Origin: Streptomyces stelliscabiei
GTDB taxonomy: Bacteria > Actinomycetota > Actinomycetes > Streptomycetales > Streptomycetaceae
Reading direction: 5' to 3'
Assembly: GCF_014873495.1 (NCBI RefSeq)
Contig: NZ_JADBGF010000001.1
Coordinates: 372,001 to 436,000, forward strand
Length of the DNA stretch: 64,000 nt
The notes beneath the pieces were generated by a model. The model worked only from the letters and a program-made list of their open reading frames with translations. It made no database searches and was not told the origin of the DNA. This document shows positions 1 to 8,708 of this stretch, in pieces; positions within the stretch are counted from its first letter, which is position 1, and each line of letters starts with the position of its first letter. A program made the translations under genes and the position numbers.

Positions 1-691
1 CGAGCGGCGGCCGGGCCGCGCCACGCGGGGTGCTCGCCGGCCAGTCCGGGTCCGGGTACGGCGGCCTTCCCTCGAGCATCGTGTACAGGATGGCGCCCAG
101 CGCCCACAGGTCGGCCGCCGGACCGATGCGCTCGTCCCGGGCCTGCTCGGGAGAGGCGTACGACGGTGCCGCCAGCCTGGGCACGAGGGTCGCCCCCGCC
201 AGTCCGAAGCCGGTGACGACCAAGTGGCCTTGCACCCGGAGGAACACCTGCCCCGGGCTGAGTTCGCCGTGCGTGATGCCCTCGCCGTGCGCGGCCTCCA
301 GCACGTCGAGCAACTGCAGTGCGACTGCGGCCGCCATGGTCGGGTCGAACGGACCCTCCTGATCGACGAGCTGACCGAGCGGCAGCCCGTCGACCCACTC
401 GGTGACGGTCCACAAGGAACCGGCCCCCGTCAGCGCGTCGAGGACCGTGGCCACCCGGCCAGGGCTGACCCGCGCCATCGTCTCCGACATACGCATCACC
501 CGGTCCGCGGCCTGCACCGCCTCCTCCTCGCCCAGGTGGGCGGGGAGACCGATCCGGGTGACCAGGCACGGACGCCCCTCTTGTACGTCCTCACCATGCC
601 AGCTGACCCGGTTGGTCTCACGGTGCACGATGTCGATGAGCCGGTACCTTCCGGCAATCAACTCGTGCGGGGACACATGCGCCTTGACCAT
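1..691 (-). CDS. Degenerate serine/threonine kinase-like protein (pseudokinase), partial
   Basis: The frame opens at ATG 691 and runs off the left edge after about 230 residues; AAGGACG lies just before the start. The order of elements is that of a Hanks-type kinase: an N-terminal lobe beginning near AGRYRLID, a hinge VTEWVDG, a catalytic-loop position reading HGELSPGQV and an activation segment ending SYASPEQ, followed by DLWALGAILYTMLEG of the C-lobe. The catalytic residues are missing. The glycine loop is absent, the HRDxKxxN signature reads HGELSPGQ, and the DFG position reads GFG. The protein should therefore bind partners or regulate rather than phosphorylate. The kinase fold is clear; the loss of catalysis is inferred from these substitutions. 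The role is unknown. Confidence 0.8.
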   Translation of the reverse strand, partial: MVKAHVSPHELIAGRYRLIDIVHRETNRVSWHGEDVQEGRPCLVTRIGLPAHLGEEEAVQAADRVMRMSETMARVSPGRVATVLDALTGAGSLWTVTEWVDGLPLGQLVDQEGPFDPTMAAAVALQLLDVLEAAHGEGITHGELSPGQVFLRVQGHLVVTGFGLAGATLVPRLAAPSYASPEQARDERIGPAADLWALGAILYTMLEGRPPYPDPDWPASTPRGAARPPL

Positions 692-1172
692 GGTCGTCCT
701 TCGCTGAGACACCGGTTTCCTTCCTTTCCCGGAAGTACGGGGGACGCGTCGGGATCCGTTCAACTGGCCGCGACTCCGGCGTGATTCCTGTCTTTCATTC
801 AAAGGCGTTCGACCATATGTACAAGGGAAAGGACGTCCCCACAGCTGTCCGGCCGTTCAACCAGCGGTGAACACGGCGGGTCGCGCGGTCCTGCGAAGGT
901 GAAAGCGCGGTCTCGGAGTGAGCTTCGCCCGAAACGCGGAAGATATGGACTGAGGTCAGATGGGTTTTTGATGAGAGTTCATGCTCCAGTCGCACATGGT
1001 TACGCGCCTGGGGCCTGGCGCTGTCTGCCGCTGGTGATGAAACGCAGGTGGGCTCGGTGCCCTTGCTGGGCAAGGTCGGGATGCGTGCCTCCGGCGGTCA
1101 TGCAAGATCGCGATGCCGGGTGCCGCACGTGTAAGGCCATCTCTCGAGGCGCGTGTGTCGAAAGCCCCTTGA
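692..1172. other. Intergenic stretch with no recognisable gene
   Basis: About 480 bases lie between the start of the pseudokinase gene and the stop of the CcdA-like gene. I see no open frame with a plausible protein, no strong hairpin and no clear repeat. Confidence 0.5.
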
Positions 1173-2036
1173 TCACGCTCGGGAGCCGGTGCGTTGACGT
1201 GTGCGCCTGTAGCGCCGGATCAGCAGTGCCGCGAGGAGCAGAGTCCCGAAGAGCACAGCGATCACGGCCGGACCAGCAGCGTCCAGGGTGCCGGCAACGG
1301 CTCGCTGGGCAGTGGCCGCCGTGTCGATGACGAGGTCGTTGGTGGTGGGGTCGCGCAGGGCGCGGATCTCGTACCAGCCGTAGTAGGCGACGTAGGCGCC
1401 GACCAGGAGGATCAGGCCGCCCCCGAGTCGGGGGGCGATCGCGCCGAGGCGGCGCAGGCGGGTGACGGCGGTGGTGCGGGTGAGGGCGACGGTCAGGGAG
1501 GCTACGCCGACGATCAGGCCCATCCCTGCGGCGTAGGCAGCGAAGAGGAGGATGCCTTCCACGGTGGAGCCGCTGCGGAAGGCGGAGACGACGATGGCGA
1601 GGAACGGGGCGATGGTGCAGCCGAGGGAGGCGGTGGCATACGCCGTACCGAACAGTGCCATCGAGGGCACGGAGCGCGTGATGGTGGGGGCACGGCGGAG
1701 TTTCGGGGCGAAGGTGGACAGTTGGCGGCCTGCGAGGAGCCATGCTCCGGCCGTGACGATGAGCAGGCCGAGGACGATGGTGAACCAGGGCAGGTGCTGC
1801 TGGATCTGGCCGGCGACGGGCTGGATGACGAGTCCGAAGACGCCGAAGAAGGTGGCGAAGCCGGCGGTCATCGCGGCGGTGGCGGCGAGCGCCCGGCCGA
1901 CGGCGACGGTACGGCTGGGGCTGTCGTCGCCGAGGACGAGCAGGGAGAGGTAGGCGGGGAGCAGGGCGAAGCCGCACGGGTTGACGGCGGCGAGCATCCC
2001 GGCGCCGAGGGCGAGGGCGAAAGGGAGGTCGGCCAT
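1173..2036 (-). CDS. CcdA/DsbD-type thiol-disulfide transmembrane protein
   Basis: This 287-residue polytopic membrane protein has about six hydrophobic segments, usual for the CcdA family. The two family cysteines are present: NPCGFALLPAYL in the first helix and SLGCTIAPFLAIV in the middle one. Family members carry electrons from cytoplasmic thioredoxin across the membrane to extracytoplasmic thioredoxin-like proteins. The partner is probably the thioredoxin-like lipoprotein encoded 7 bases upstream on the same strand, so the two likely form an operon. The C-terminus is basic (RRYRRTRQR), suggesting a cytoplasmic tail. The family is clear. Whether it serves cytochrome c maturation or general thiol redox is not, as no other cytochrome c maturation gene is visible. 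Confidence 0.9.
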   Translation of the reverse strand: MADLPFALALGAGMLAAVNPCGFALLPAYLSLLVLGDDSPSRTVAVGRALAATAAMTAGFATFFGVFGLVIQPVAGQIQQHLPWFTIVLGLLIVTAGAWLLAGRQLSTFAPKLRRAPTITRSVPSMALFGTAYATASLGCTIAPFLAIVVSAFRSGSTVEGILLFAAYAAGMGLIVGVASLTVALTRTTAVTRLRRLGAIAPRLGGGLILLVGAYVAYYGWYEIRALRDPTTNDLVIDTAATAQRAVAGTLDAAGPAVIAVLFGTLLLAALLIRRYRRTRQRTGSRA

Positions 2037-2043
2037 GGCGGGG

Positions 2044-2634
2044 TCAGCCGGTGAGGGCGGCGACCTTCTCCGCCAGGCCCTTGCCGCCGGGGAGCACGCC
2101 CTCGTAGACGGTCATTCCGGTCTGGTCGAGGATCACGTAGTAGCTCTGCTGGGTGATCTTGAACCGCTTCCACACCTCGCCTTTCTCGTCGGACAGGTGG
2201 GGGAAGGAGCCGGTGCCGGTGTCGGAGACGAAGGCGCGCATGGCGGTGTTCGTGTCCAGGCCGGCCACGCCGACGACGTTTGCCTTGCCGTGCTGGTTGG
2301 CGGCGACCTTGGCCGTCTCGGCGGCCTGCCCCTTGCAGGTGGGGCACCAGGGCGCCCAGAACCACAGCACCGTGGGCTTGCCCGCGAGCGTCTTCGCGTC
2401 GAACGGCTTGCCGTCCACCGTGGTCGCGGCGAAGTTCAGCGCTGCGGGGGCCTTCACGTCCAGCGACCCGCTGCCGCCGCCGTAGGAGTCGGTGGGTGAC
2501 TGGGCGGGGGAAGAAGGCTTCGAGGGGGAGGTCCCCTCGTCGTCGGCGGGCGCGGAGCCACCGCCCGAGCCGCATGCGGTCAGGGTGAGAAGAGCGGCGG
2601 TGAGGGCGGCCGGGAGGAGGGTGCGGGCGCGCAA
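2044..2634 (-). CDS. Thioredoxin-like (TlpA/redoxin) lipoprotein
   Basis: A 196-residue exported protein. It starts at a TTG preceded by AGGAG. The signal peptide ends in the lipobox LTAC, so the mature protein should be anchored outside the membrane by a lipidated Cys. A Gly/Ser/Pro-rich linker follows, then a thioredoxin fold with the active site WAPWCPTCKG and the cis-Pro region near SYYVILD. It probably reduces extracytoplasmic disulfides and is itself re-reduced by the CcdA-like membrane protein encoded immediately downstream. The family assignment is firm; the physiological substrate is unknown. Confidence 0.9.
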   Translation of the reverse strand: MRARTLLPAALTAALLTLTACGSGGGSAPADDEGTSPSKPSSPAQSPTDSYGGGSGSLDVKAPAALNFAATTVDGKPFDAKTLAGKPTVLWFWAPWCPTCKGQAAETAKVAANQHGKANVVGVAGLDTNTAMRAFVSDTGTGSFPHLSDEKGEVWKRFKITQQSYYVILDQTGMTVYEGVLPGGKGLAEKVAALTG

Positions 2635-2724
2635 GGAGGACTCCTGAAGGGTCGGGACCGGTGGCGAGCGTAGTTCGTCGCGGCTCGAGCGGGCAGGGGG
2701 CCGGGGCCTTACGGATTGGTGACA

Positions 2725-3455
2725 TCAGCCAGCGGCGTCATTGAGTCGTTCGAGGTCGAGGACGCTGATGCGTCCGCGGGCCAGGCGGAGCGGGCCGTCG
2801 GCATAGTCGCGCATGACCCCGTGCCCCGCCCGGCCGGCGGGCCCTCACGGTAGCCGCCGACGACGAAGATCTTCTTCGCGGGCTTGACGGAGACGGGGTC
2901 CTTGGAGACGAACGTCTTGTGGTTCTGCTTGCCGGTGAACTGCGTCCCGGCGGGCAGCGTGACCGTTCTATCGGGGTCCTCGTTGTGGACGATCATCAGC
3001 CCGTCGGCCTCGGCGACATCGCCCCTGAGCTTCTCGTGGCGCTTGGTGCCGTCCGCGAACAGCAGCCTGCCGTCGGCCAGGTGGATGTGGCCTTCAGAAG
3101 AGGTCGGCCAGGGTCCTCACCTCGTGGAAGGTGTTCTCGACCGGGTCCCAGACCGCCGAGCGGAAGTTCTTGCCGCCGAAGTTGTCGAGGTTGTTGCCGG
3201 ACTCGGCGACCAGCAGGATCTTGCCGGTGTACAGCAGGGCCGCGTGGATGGTGTTCTGCCGGAACTCCTTGGGGACGTCGCCCACGTCCCAGTGCCCGTT
3301 CTCCGCCTTGTACTCGGGTCTGTTGATCTCGTAGTGGTGGTAGTTCGCGCTCCCGACGCGGTACAGCCACGGCCCGTTCAGACCGCCAGCGCCATCACCA
3401 CCACGGTGCCGACCGGCAGACGACGGATGCGACGGCATCTGGCATTGCCCTCCAT
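2725..3455 (-). pseudogene. glxA: Truncated, frameshifted relic of a GlxA-type radical copper oxidase
   Basis: The minus strand from ATG 3455 (GGGGGGA upstream) gives a basic-hydrophobic signal start, then after a one-base shift near 3382 LNGPWLYRV and NTIHAALLYTGKILLV, and after a second shift near 3098 GHIHLADGRLLFADGTKR and TFVSKDPVSVKPAKKIF. These match, from memory, the N-terminal quarter of Streptomyces GlxA, a galactose-oxidase-like kelch enzyme with a Tyr-Cys copper radical cofactor. The second shift falls in the codon for the cofactor cysteine: the family reads LFCTGH, here it reads LFTGA then GGCCAC. Homology stops near 2860. The remaining approximately 130 bases hold a short unidentified tail frame with RLARGRISVLDLERL. 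The copper-ligand domains are absent, so no functional enzyme can be made. Confidence 0.8.
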
Positions 3456-4009
3456 GTCGCGGATCCCCCCGGAACAGCTGGATGGTCGGTCGGGCCGCCG
3501 CCTCCCCTGTGTGCCGCGGCCCGACCGAGCCTGCACTGCGGCGTCCACCGGGTTCCCGCTCCCACTTGCACAGTGTCGGCGGCCGTCTGACGCCCCATGC
3601 TATTTTGCATCATGCAAAGTTGGACACAAGAGGAAGTACGAACGCCGCAAGCAACAGGGGGTCGGCACTGACACCTTTCGCCGCGCCTTGAACGGCTGGA
3701 GGGAGAAGCCGCGTGGCCGGTTCGGACGCATCGCGGCGCACCGCGCGGTCTGTGACTGTTCCTGCGGTGCCTTCCAGCGGCGCCGACCGTCTGCTCACCG
3801 ACAACGGCGGCGGGATGTGCGCCGTCCCCGGCGCGCGCGTCCGGACGACGCCGGAACCCGACTTCGGCTCAGGTCGCGCGTGTGCGCGGGTCGGGTTTCC
3901 GCTCAGGGCCTCGATGCCGCTCTGATCCACAAAGAGACCGAAAGGCTTTCGACACTTTGATGTCCATGACGCCCGCCAGTGGGCACCGAATAGCCGGAGG
4001 CTTCACCTC
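3456..4009. other. Intergenic region upstream of rpoA-like gene, with a perfect palindrome
   Basis: There is no convincing gene in about 550 bases. The most notable element is a perfect palindrome, TTTGCAT-C-ATGCAAA, at 3604-3618. It lies about 150 bases upstream of the glxA relic and about 390 bases upstream of the rpoA-like gene. A small inverted repeat, GAAAG-GC-CTTTC-like, sits near 3939-3950. Confidence 0.55.
3604..3618. promoter_or_regulatory. Perfect 15-bp palindrome, candidate operator
   Basis: TTTGCATCATGCAAA is a perfect inverted repeat around a single C, and it is AT-rich in a GC-rich setting. Such symmetry is typical of a dimeric repressor site. It may once have controlled the glxA relic or may act on the rpoA paralogue. 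No cognate regulator is identifiable nearby. Confidence 0.45.
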
Positions 4010-4984
4010 ATGCTGATTGCCCAACGTCCCTCGTTGACCGAAGAGGTCGTCGACGAGTTCCGTTCCCGGTTCGTGATCGAGCCGCTGGAGCCGGGCTTCG
4101 GTTACGCCCTCGGCAACTCCCTCCGCCGTACCCTCCTGTCGTCGATCCCCGGTGCTGCTGTCACCAGCATCCGTATCGACGGCGTGCTGCACGAGTTCAC
4201 CGCCGTGCCGGGCGTGCGGGAGGACGCCACCGACCTGGTCCTGAACATCAAGCAACTGGTCTTCTCCTCGGAGGACGACGAGCCGGTCGTGATGTACCTG
4301 CGCAAGCAGGGCCCGGGTCTGGTCACCGCCGCCGACATCGCTCTGCGGGGCAGCGTCGAGGTGCACAACCCCGACCTGGTCCTGGCCACGCTGAACGACA
4401 AGGGCAAGCTGGAGATGGAACTCACGGTCGAGCGTGGCCGCGGTTACGTCTCCGCCGCACAGAACAAACAGGTGGGCCAGGAGATCGGCCGTATCCCGGT
4501 CGACTCCATCTACAGCCCTGTACTCAACGTCACGTACAATGTCGAGGCTACCCGTGTCGAGCAACGCACCGACTTCGACAAGCTGATCGTCGATGTCGAG
4601 ACCAAGCAGGCCATGCGTCCCCGTGACGCCATGGCGTCCGCCGGTAAGACCCTGGTCGAGCTGTTCGGCCTGGTCCGCGAGCTCAACATCGACGCCGAGG
4701 GCATCGACATGGGCCCGTCCCCCGCGGACGCCGCCCTCACCACCGACCTGGCGCTGCCGATCGAGGAACTGGAGCTCACCGTCCGCTCCTACAACTGCCT
4801 CAAGCGCGAGGGCATCCACTCCGTGGAAGAACTCGTGGCCCGCTCCGAGGCCGACCTGCTCGACATCCGCAACTTCGGTACGAAGTCCATCGACGAGGTC
4901 AAGGCGAAACTGGCCGACCTGGGCCTGGCCTTCAAGGACAGCCCCGGAGCCGAACCTCTCACTCCCTTCGGGAGCACTGCCTGA
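4010..4984 (+). CDS. rpoA: RNA polymerase alpha subunit, apparent solitary second copy
   Basis: A 324-residue alpha subunit. The N-terminal domain (about 1-230) has the assembly motifs [11 protein letters not shown] and QRTDFDKL; the CTD (about 245-315) keeps the DNA/activator surface in [12 protein letters not shown] and [10 protein letters not shown]. Start ATG 4010 follows GGAGG at about 9 bases. The housekeeping Streptomyces rpoA lies in a ribosomal-protein cluster between rpsD and rplQ and, as I remember it, encodes about 340 residues with an acidic tail. Here there are no ribosomal genes nearby, the tail is replaced by [14 protein letters not shown], and scattered substitutions occur (for example NVTYNVE where I recall KVTYKVE). 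The intact frame and conserved CTD argue for a functional paralogue rather than a relic. That it is a second copy is inferred from context. Confidence 0.9.
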   Translation: MLIAQRPSLTEEVVDEFRSRFVIEPLEPGFGYALGNSLRRTLLSSIPGAAVTSIRIDGVLHEFTAVPGVREDATDLVLNIKQLVFSSEDDEPVVMYLRKQGPGLVTAADIALRGSVEVHNPDLVLATLNDKGKLEMELTVERGRGYVSAAQNKQVGQEIGRIPVDSIYSPVLNVTYNVEATRVEQRTDFDKLIVDVETKQAMRPRDAMASAGKTLVELFGLVRELNIDAEGIDMGPSPADAALTTDLALPIEELELTVRSYNCLKREGIHSVEELVARSEADLLDIRNFGTKSIDEVKAKLADLGLAFKDSPGAEPLTPFGSTA

Positions 4985-5625
4985 AGTCCCGCCGCCATAC
5001 GGCAGCGAGCTCAGTGGAGAGCAAGCAGCACCCAAAGTGAGCGCTCTGTCACCTTGGCAGCGCCTGACGGATCAGCAGGTGAGAGTGCGCTGAGACGAGA
5101 ATGCCGGGTGTGGTTGGAGTGTCGGGTGTTGTCGGACGTCGACCCGTTTCACGGCCGACCGGACGGCCTGGAACACCCACAGTCGACGAGGATTGCCGTT
5201 CGCTAGCAGCACCAATGGTGTGTCGTGCTCGACTGACAGCAATCGAAGAGCCTGCTTCGCCGCACACGCCTCACCCCTTGAGAGTTCCCTGTCCGTCCTC
5301 GCTCAAGAGGAGGTACGGGCCGTCACAGGCGTTCGGAGAGATCACGGAACTCTTGTATCGCCGCGGCCGGCCCTCCGTCGGACCACGCACCAGCCGGTCG
5401 GGATCAGGTCGCGGTTGTCCAGGGTGGTGACCAGGATGTCCCTGCCGTCCTCCGTCTGCTTCACCTGTCCTCAGCCTCTCCTCAGAGTTCCGCCAAGCGG
5501 TGGCCCGACGGCAAGCCCGACCATCGGAACACACGCGACGCGGCAGTCCTCTCCGACCGTTTCACGCAGGGTCGGCGCCGCCGGCCCGCCCACACACCGA
5601 CGACACCCCACAGGCGGACTATCAG
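4985..5625. other. Intergenic stretch with a possible protein-coding remnant
   Basis: No credible complete gene is visible between the rpoA-like gene and the Vps62 gene. On the minus strand, about 5475-5350, a short frame reads LVTTLDNRDLIPTGWCVVR before a stop. It looks protein-like and may be the tail of a deleted gene, but I do not recognise it. I see no strong terminator after the rpoA-like gene. Confidence 0.4.
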
Positions 5626-6948
5626 ATGATCACTCGATGCTACGGCGACCTGGAGATCGGCTACACCACCCGATGGAACGGCTCGGTCCATGCCGGAACC
5701 GCTTCCCGGACCGGGGCGTGGCGCACGCTGGGCAGCGTCTTCGGGGGTGGCTTCGTGTGGAATTGGCAGGACGCGTACGGCGCTCTCGTGGTCCAGGACC
5801 GCTCAGTCGGCCAGGACCTGCTCAAGCCGCCCGTCGACTTCCAGCATGTGGGTCGTTTCCCCGGCTTCAGCGTGCTCAAGACCGAAGTGTGGCGTCCTGT
5901 CCCGCCTGCCGGGTACGTGGCTCTGGGGGACGTGGCGAACTGGTCTATGTCCGGGAAGGGGGTGGAGAAGCCCGACGCCTCCGCCCTGGGCATCGTGTGC
6001 GTGAAGAAGGAGCACAACGGGCGCTCCTACGTGCGCCGCGCGGAACTCGGCCGCCTTCCCCTCCTCACGAACGGCAACGGGAAAGGTCTGTGGGCCGTCA
6101 CGCCCCCGCTGTATCCGTCCGACGACACCGAGGAGCACCTGTTCCTGCACGCCGGTACGTTCAGCTGCGGCCCCGACACCCCGCACGGGCCGACGGCCGT
6201 GACCTGGGTGCTGGACTTGCCCGCCGTCGTCGACACAGCCGACTACGCCCCTGAACTGCGGCTGGAGTCCTACAACGCGCACCCGGCCCAGGCGATCGTC
6301 ACCGACCGGGCCGTGACCGTGCCCTACTTCATGGTCAAGGACGATGCGCGCTCCGAGGCGTGGAAGGTGGCCAACTCCCCCTTCTACAAGATCCAGCGCA
6401 AGCGCCAGTACGACCTCATCCGGCACGTCGACTTCCGTAGCGCCGGCGGCGGACAGATCGCCGAGACGGTCGAGGAAGGCGTCTCGAAGGAGAGGGGTGA
6501 GGAGTTTGCCCTCACGACCGGGATCACCGTCGGCGTCACGGCGGGCGTGGAGGCATCGGCCAAGCCCTTCGGCGTGGGTGCGAGCGTCTCCGTGGAAACC
6601 TCGGTGAGCGCGTCCGTCGAACTGGGCTACACCACGCGCTACGGCGTGTCCACCTTCGAGAACAAGAGCGTGAGCGTGACGTTCGATGTGCCCGCCGGCC
6701 ATGCCGGCGCGCTGTGGACCGATACCCACCAGCTGGTCCCGATCCGCCGTGACGGCACCCTGGTCACCAACGCGAACCTGCGGCTGAACGCCGGCGATTC
6801 CGGTTCCTACGTGGGCCGCACCTTCCCGGAGACCGCACAGTCCCAGGTCTCCGTCGTCCGCAAGGTCTCCGACATGGCACTAAAGGCCGCGGAGGAAATG
6901 GGCATCGATCTCAAGACCCTGGCCGACGTCACCGAGATCCCGCAGTAA
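5626..6948 (+). CDS. Vps62-domain protein with beta-rich, possibly pore-forming C-terminal half
   Basis: A 440-residue protein. I chose ATG 5626 because the Vps62 (DUF946) signature begins immediately (YGDLEIGYTTRW) and AGGCGGA lies about 7 bases upstream; an in-frame start is possible further upstream. Residues 1-230 resemble the Vps62 module, with WRPVPPAGYVALGDV as the family core. The C-terminal half (about 260-420) is rich in alternating small and Thr/Ser/Val residues (GITVGVTAGVEASA, SVSVETSVSASVELGY), the look of aerolysin-type or other amphipathic beta structure. No signal peptide is visible. A strong hairpin follows. The Vps62 assignment is good; the pore-forming idea is inference. 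Confidence 0.75.
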   Translation: MITRCYGDLEIGYTTRWNGSVHAGTASRTGAWRTLGSVFGGGFVWNWQDAYGALVVQDRSVGQDLLKPPVDFQHVGRFPGFSVLKTEVWRPVPPAGYVALGDVANWSMSGKGVEKPDASALGIVCVKKEHNGRSYVRRAELGRLPLLTNGNGKGLWAVTPPLYPSDDTEEHLFLHAGTFSCGPDTPHGPTAVTWVLDLPAVVDTADYAPELRLESYNAHPAQAIVTDRAVTVPYFMVKDDARSEAWKVANSPFYKIQRKRQYDLIRHVDFRSAGGGQIAETVEEGVSKERGEEFALTTGITVGVTAGVEASAKPFGVGASVSVETSVSASVELGYTTRYGVSTFENKSVSVTFDVPAGHAGALWTDTHQLVPIRRDGTLVTNANLRLNAGDSGSYVGRTFPETAQSQVSVVRKVSDMALKAAEEMGIDLKTLADVTEIPQ

Positions 6949-6961
6949 CACCCGCTTGGCG

Positions 6962-7001
6962 ACAGCAGGGGCATACCGACAGGCGGGTGTGCCCCTGCTG
7001 T
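6962..7001 (+). terminator. Hairpin terminator after the Vps62 gene
   Basis: ACAGCAGGGGCA pairs with TGCCCCTGCTGT across a short loop, 13 bases after the stop codon. No U-tract follows, as is common in Streptomyces. Confidence 0.75.
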
Positions 7002-7036
7002 TGTGACCAGCAGGGCAACCGAGAAAAGGAGTTTCG

Positions 7037-8617
7037 ATGATCTACACCAGCAAGTACCCGGCTGTCTCCGTCACCGATCGCCCCCTCCACGAGTGGGTGC
7101 TCGGCGATGCGTCGCGGCGCGGAACGCGGCCGGCCTTGGTGGACGTGGCGAGCGGACGGACGCTCAGTTACGGCGAACTGGCCGCGCTGGTCCGGGGGAT
7201 CGCGGCGGGCCTTGCCGCAGAGGGCATCGGCAAGGGTGACGTGGTCGCGCTGCACTCGCCGAACACGGTTCTGTTCCCCGTGCTCCTCTACGCCACCACC
7301 ACCGCGGGCGGGACGGTGACCACACTGTCGCCGCTGGCCACACCCGGCGAGATCGCCAAGCAGCTGATCGATGCCGAGGCGCGGCTGATGGTGAGCGTGT
7401 CGGCGCTGATCGAGACCGCGCGGGCCGCGGTCGAGCTGGTCCGGCAACAGACCGGCCGGGGCATCGAGGTCCTGGTCTGCGACAGGGCGGACGGTCAGCG
7501 TTCGGTGCTGGAGCTGCTGAGCGACGGCGACGTGCCGGCCTTCGACTTCGACCCCGCCGTGGACGTCGCCGTACTGCCGTATTCGAGCGGTACGACGGGC
7601 GTGCCGAAGGGCGTGATGCTGACCCACCGCAACCTGTGCACCAATCTGGAGCAGTTGAACGGCCTGCACCGGGTCGCTGAGAACGATCGTGTCATCGCGA
7701 TCCTGCCCTTCTTCCACATCTTCGGGCTGACCGCGCTGGTCAACAGTGCGCTGCGCCGTGGCGCGACGGTGTACGTGCACGCGCGGTTCGATCTCGACGC
7801 GTTCCTGACCAGCCTGGAGCGCGACCGCATCACCCACGCCTACGTCGCCCCGCCGGTGATGCTCGCACTGGCCAAGCACCCCGCGGTCGGGAACCTGGAC
7901 CTGTCGCACCTGCGGCGCGTCATCTGCGCCGCGGCGCCGCTCGACGCCGGGCTTCAGGCGGCGGTGGCCGATCGGCTGGGCGTGGAGGTCGGGCAGGCGT
8001 ACGGCATGACCGAGCTGTCCCCCGCCTCGCACATCCACGCCGACGGCAACCTCGACGAGCCCGTCGCGTGTGTGGGGCACCTGCTCCCGTCTACGCAGGC
8101 ACGGCTGGTCGATCCGTTCACGGGGCTGGATGTGGCGGCGGGTGAGCCGGGCGAGGTGTGGATCCGGGGGCCGCAGGTGATGAAGGGCTACTTCGGGCGC
8201 CCGGAGGACACCGATGCGACCGTCGACGCCGACGGCTGGCTGCACACCGGTGACATCGGCCGGGTCGACGAGGACGGGAACTGGTTCATCGTCGACCGGG
8301 TCAAGGAGCTCATCAAGTACAAGGGCTACCAGGTGGCGCCGGCCGAGCTCGAAGCCATCCTGGTGCAGCATCCCGGCATCGCCGACGCGGCCGTGATCGG
8401 CGTCGACGACGAGGAGGGCAACGAGATACCCAAGGCGTTCGTGGTGCCCATGACGGGGGTGCCGATATCCGCCACCGAGGTGATGGCCCACGTCGAAGGC
8501 CAGGTCGCCTCGTACAAGAGGATCCGCCGGGTCGAGTTCATCGAGGCGATACCGAAGGCGGCGTCCGGGAAGATCCTCCGGCGTCGGCTGCGGGAACGGG
8601 AGCCGGCGCGCTCCTGA
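7037..8617 (+). CDS. 4-coumarate-CoA-ligase-like acyl-CoA synthetase
   Basis: A 526-residue member of the ANL (AMP-binding) superfamily, which activates a carboxylic acid as acyl-AMP and transfers it to CoA. The P-loop-like motif YSSGTTGVPKGVMLTH lies near residue 185, the A5 motif QAYGMTE near 320, DGWLHTGDIG near 400, and KGYQVAPAELE with the C-terminal lysine motif PKAASGKILRR near 505. The length matches plant-type 4CL and its actinobacterial relatives. AAAAGGAG precedes ATG 7037. It stands alone, bounded upstream by a terminator and downstream by a separately promoted gene. The substrate cannot be read from sequence; an aryl or medium-chain acid is likely. Confidence 0.88.
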   Translation: MIYTSKYPAVSVTDRPLHEWVLGDASRRGTRPALVDVASGRTLSYGELAALVRGIAAGLAAEGIGKGDVVALHSPNTVLFPVLLYATTTAGGTVTTLSPLATPGEIAKQLIDAEARLMVSVSALIETARAAVELVRQQTGRGIEVLVCDRADGQRSVLELLSDGDVPAFDFDPAVDVAVLPYSSGTTGVPKGVMLTHRNLCTNLEQLNGLHRVAENDRVIAILPFFHIFGLTALVNSALRRGATVYVHARFDLDAFLTSLERDRITHAYVAPPVMLALAKHPAVGNLDLSHLRRVICAAAPLDAGLQAAVADRLGVEVGQAYGMTELSPASHIHADGNLDEPVACVGHLLPSTQARLVDPFTGLDVAAGEPGEVWIRGPQVMKGYFGRPEDTDATVDADGWLHTGDIGRVDEDGNWFIVDRVKELIKYKGYQVAPAELEAILVQHPGIADAAVIGVDDEEGNEIPKAFVVPMTGVPISATEVMAHVEGQVASYKRIRRVEFIEAIPKAASGKILRRRLREREPARS

Positions 8618-8677
8618 ACGGTGTCGGTGCTCGCGGGCCCGGCGCTTGGGGCGCCAAGGGTGGACATCCAACTCCCG

Positions 8678-8708
8678 AAAGTTTCCACGGACGTTGTAAA
8701 GTTTCCGT
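8678..8708 (+). promoter_or_regulatory. Leaderless promoter with a direct repeat, wHTH-hydrolase gene 1
   Basis: AAAGTTTCC occurs at 8678-8686 and again at 8698-8706, two helical turns apart. TAAAGT at 8697-8702 fits a -10 element (TANNNT) six bases before GTG 8709, implying a leaderless mRNA. The second repeat overlaps this -10, so a protein bound there should repress. The adjacent winged-helix protein is the obvious candidate for autoregulation. Confidence 0.55.

Noticed and set aside
5350..5475. Minus-strand frame reading LVTTLDNRDLIPTGWCVVR
   Set aside because: Protein-like but short and without a start or a known family; could be a remnant or chance.
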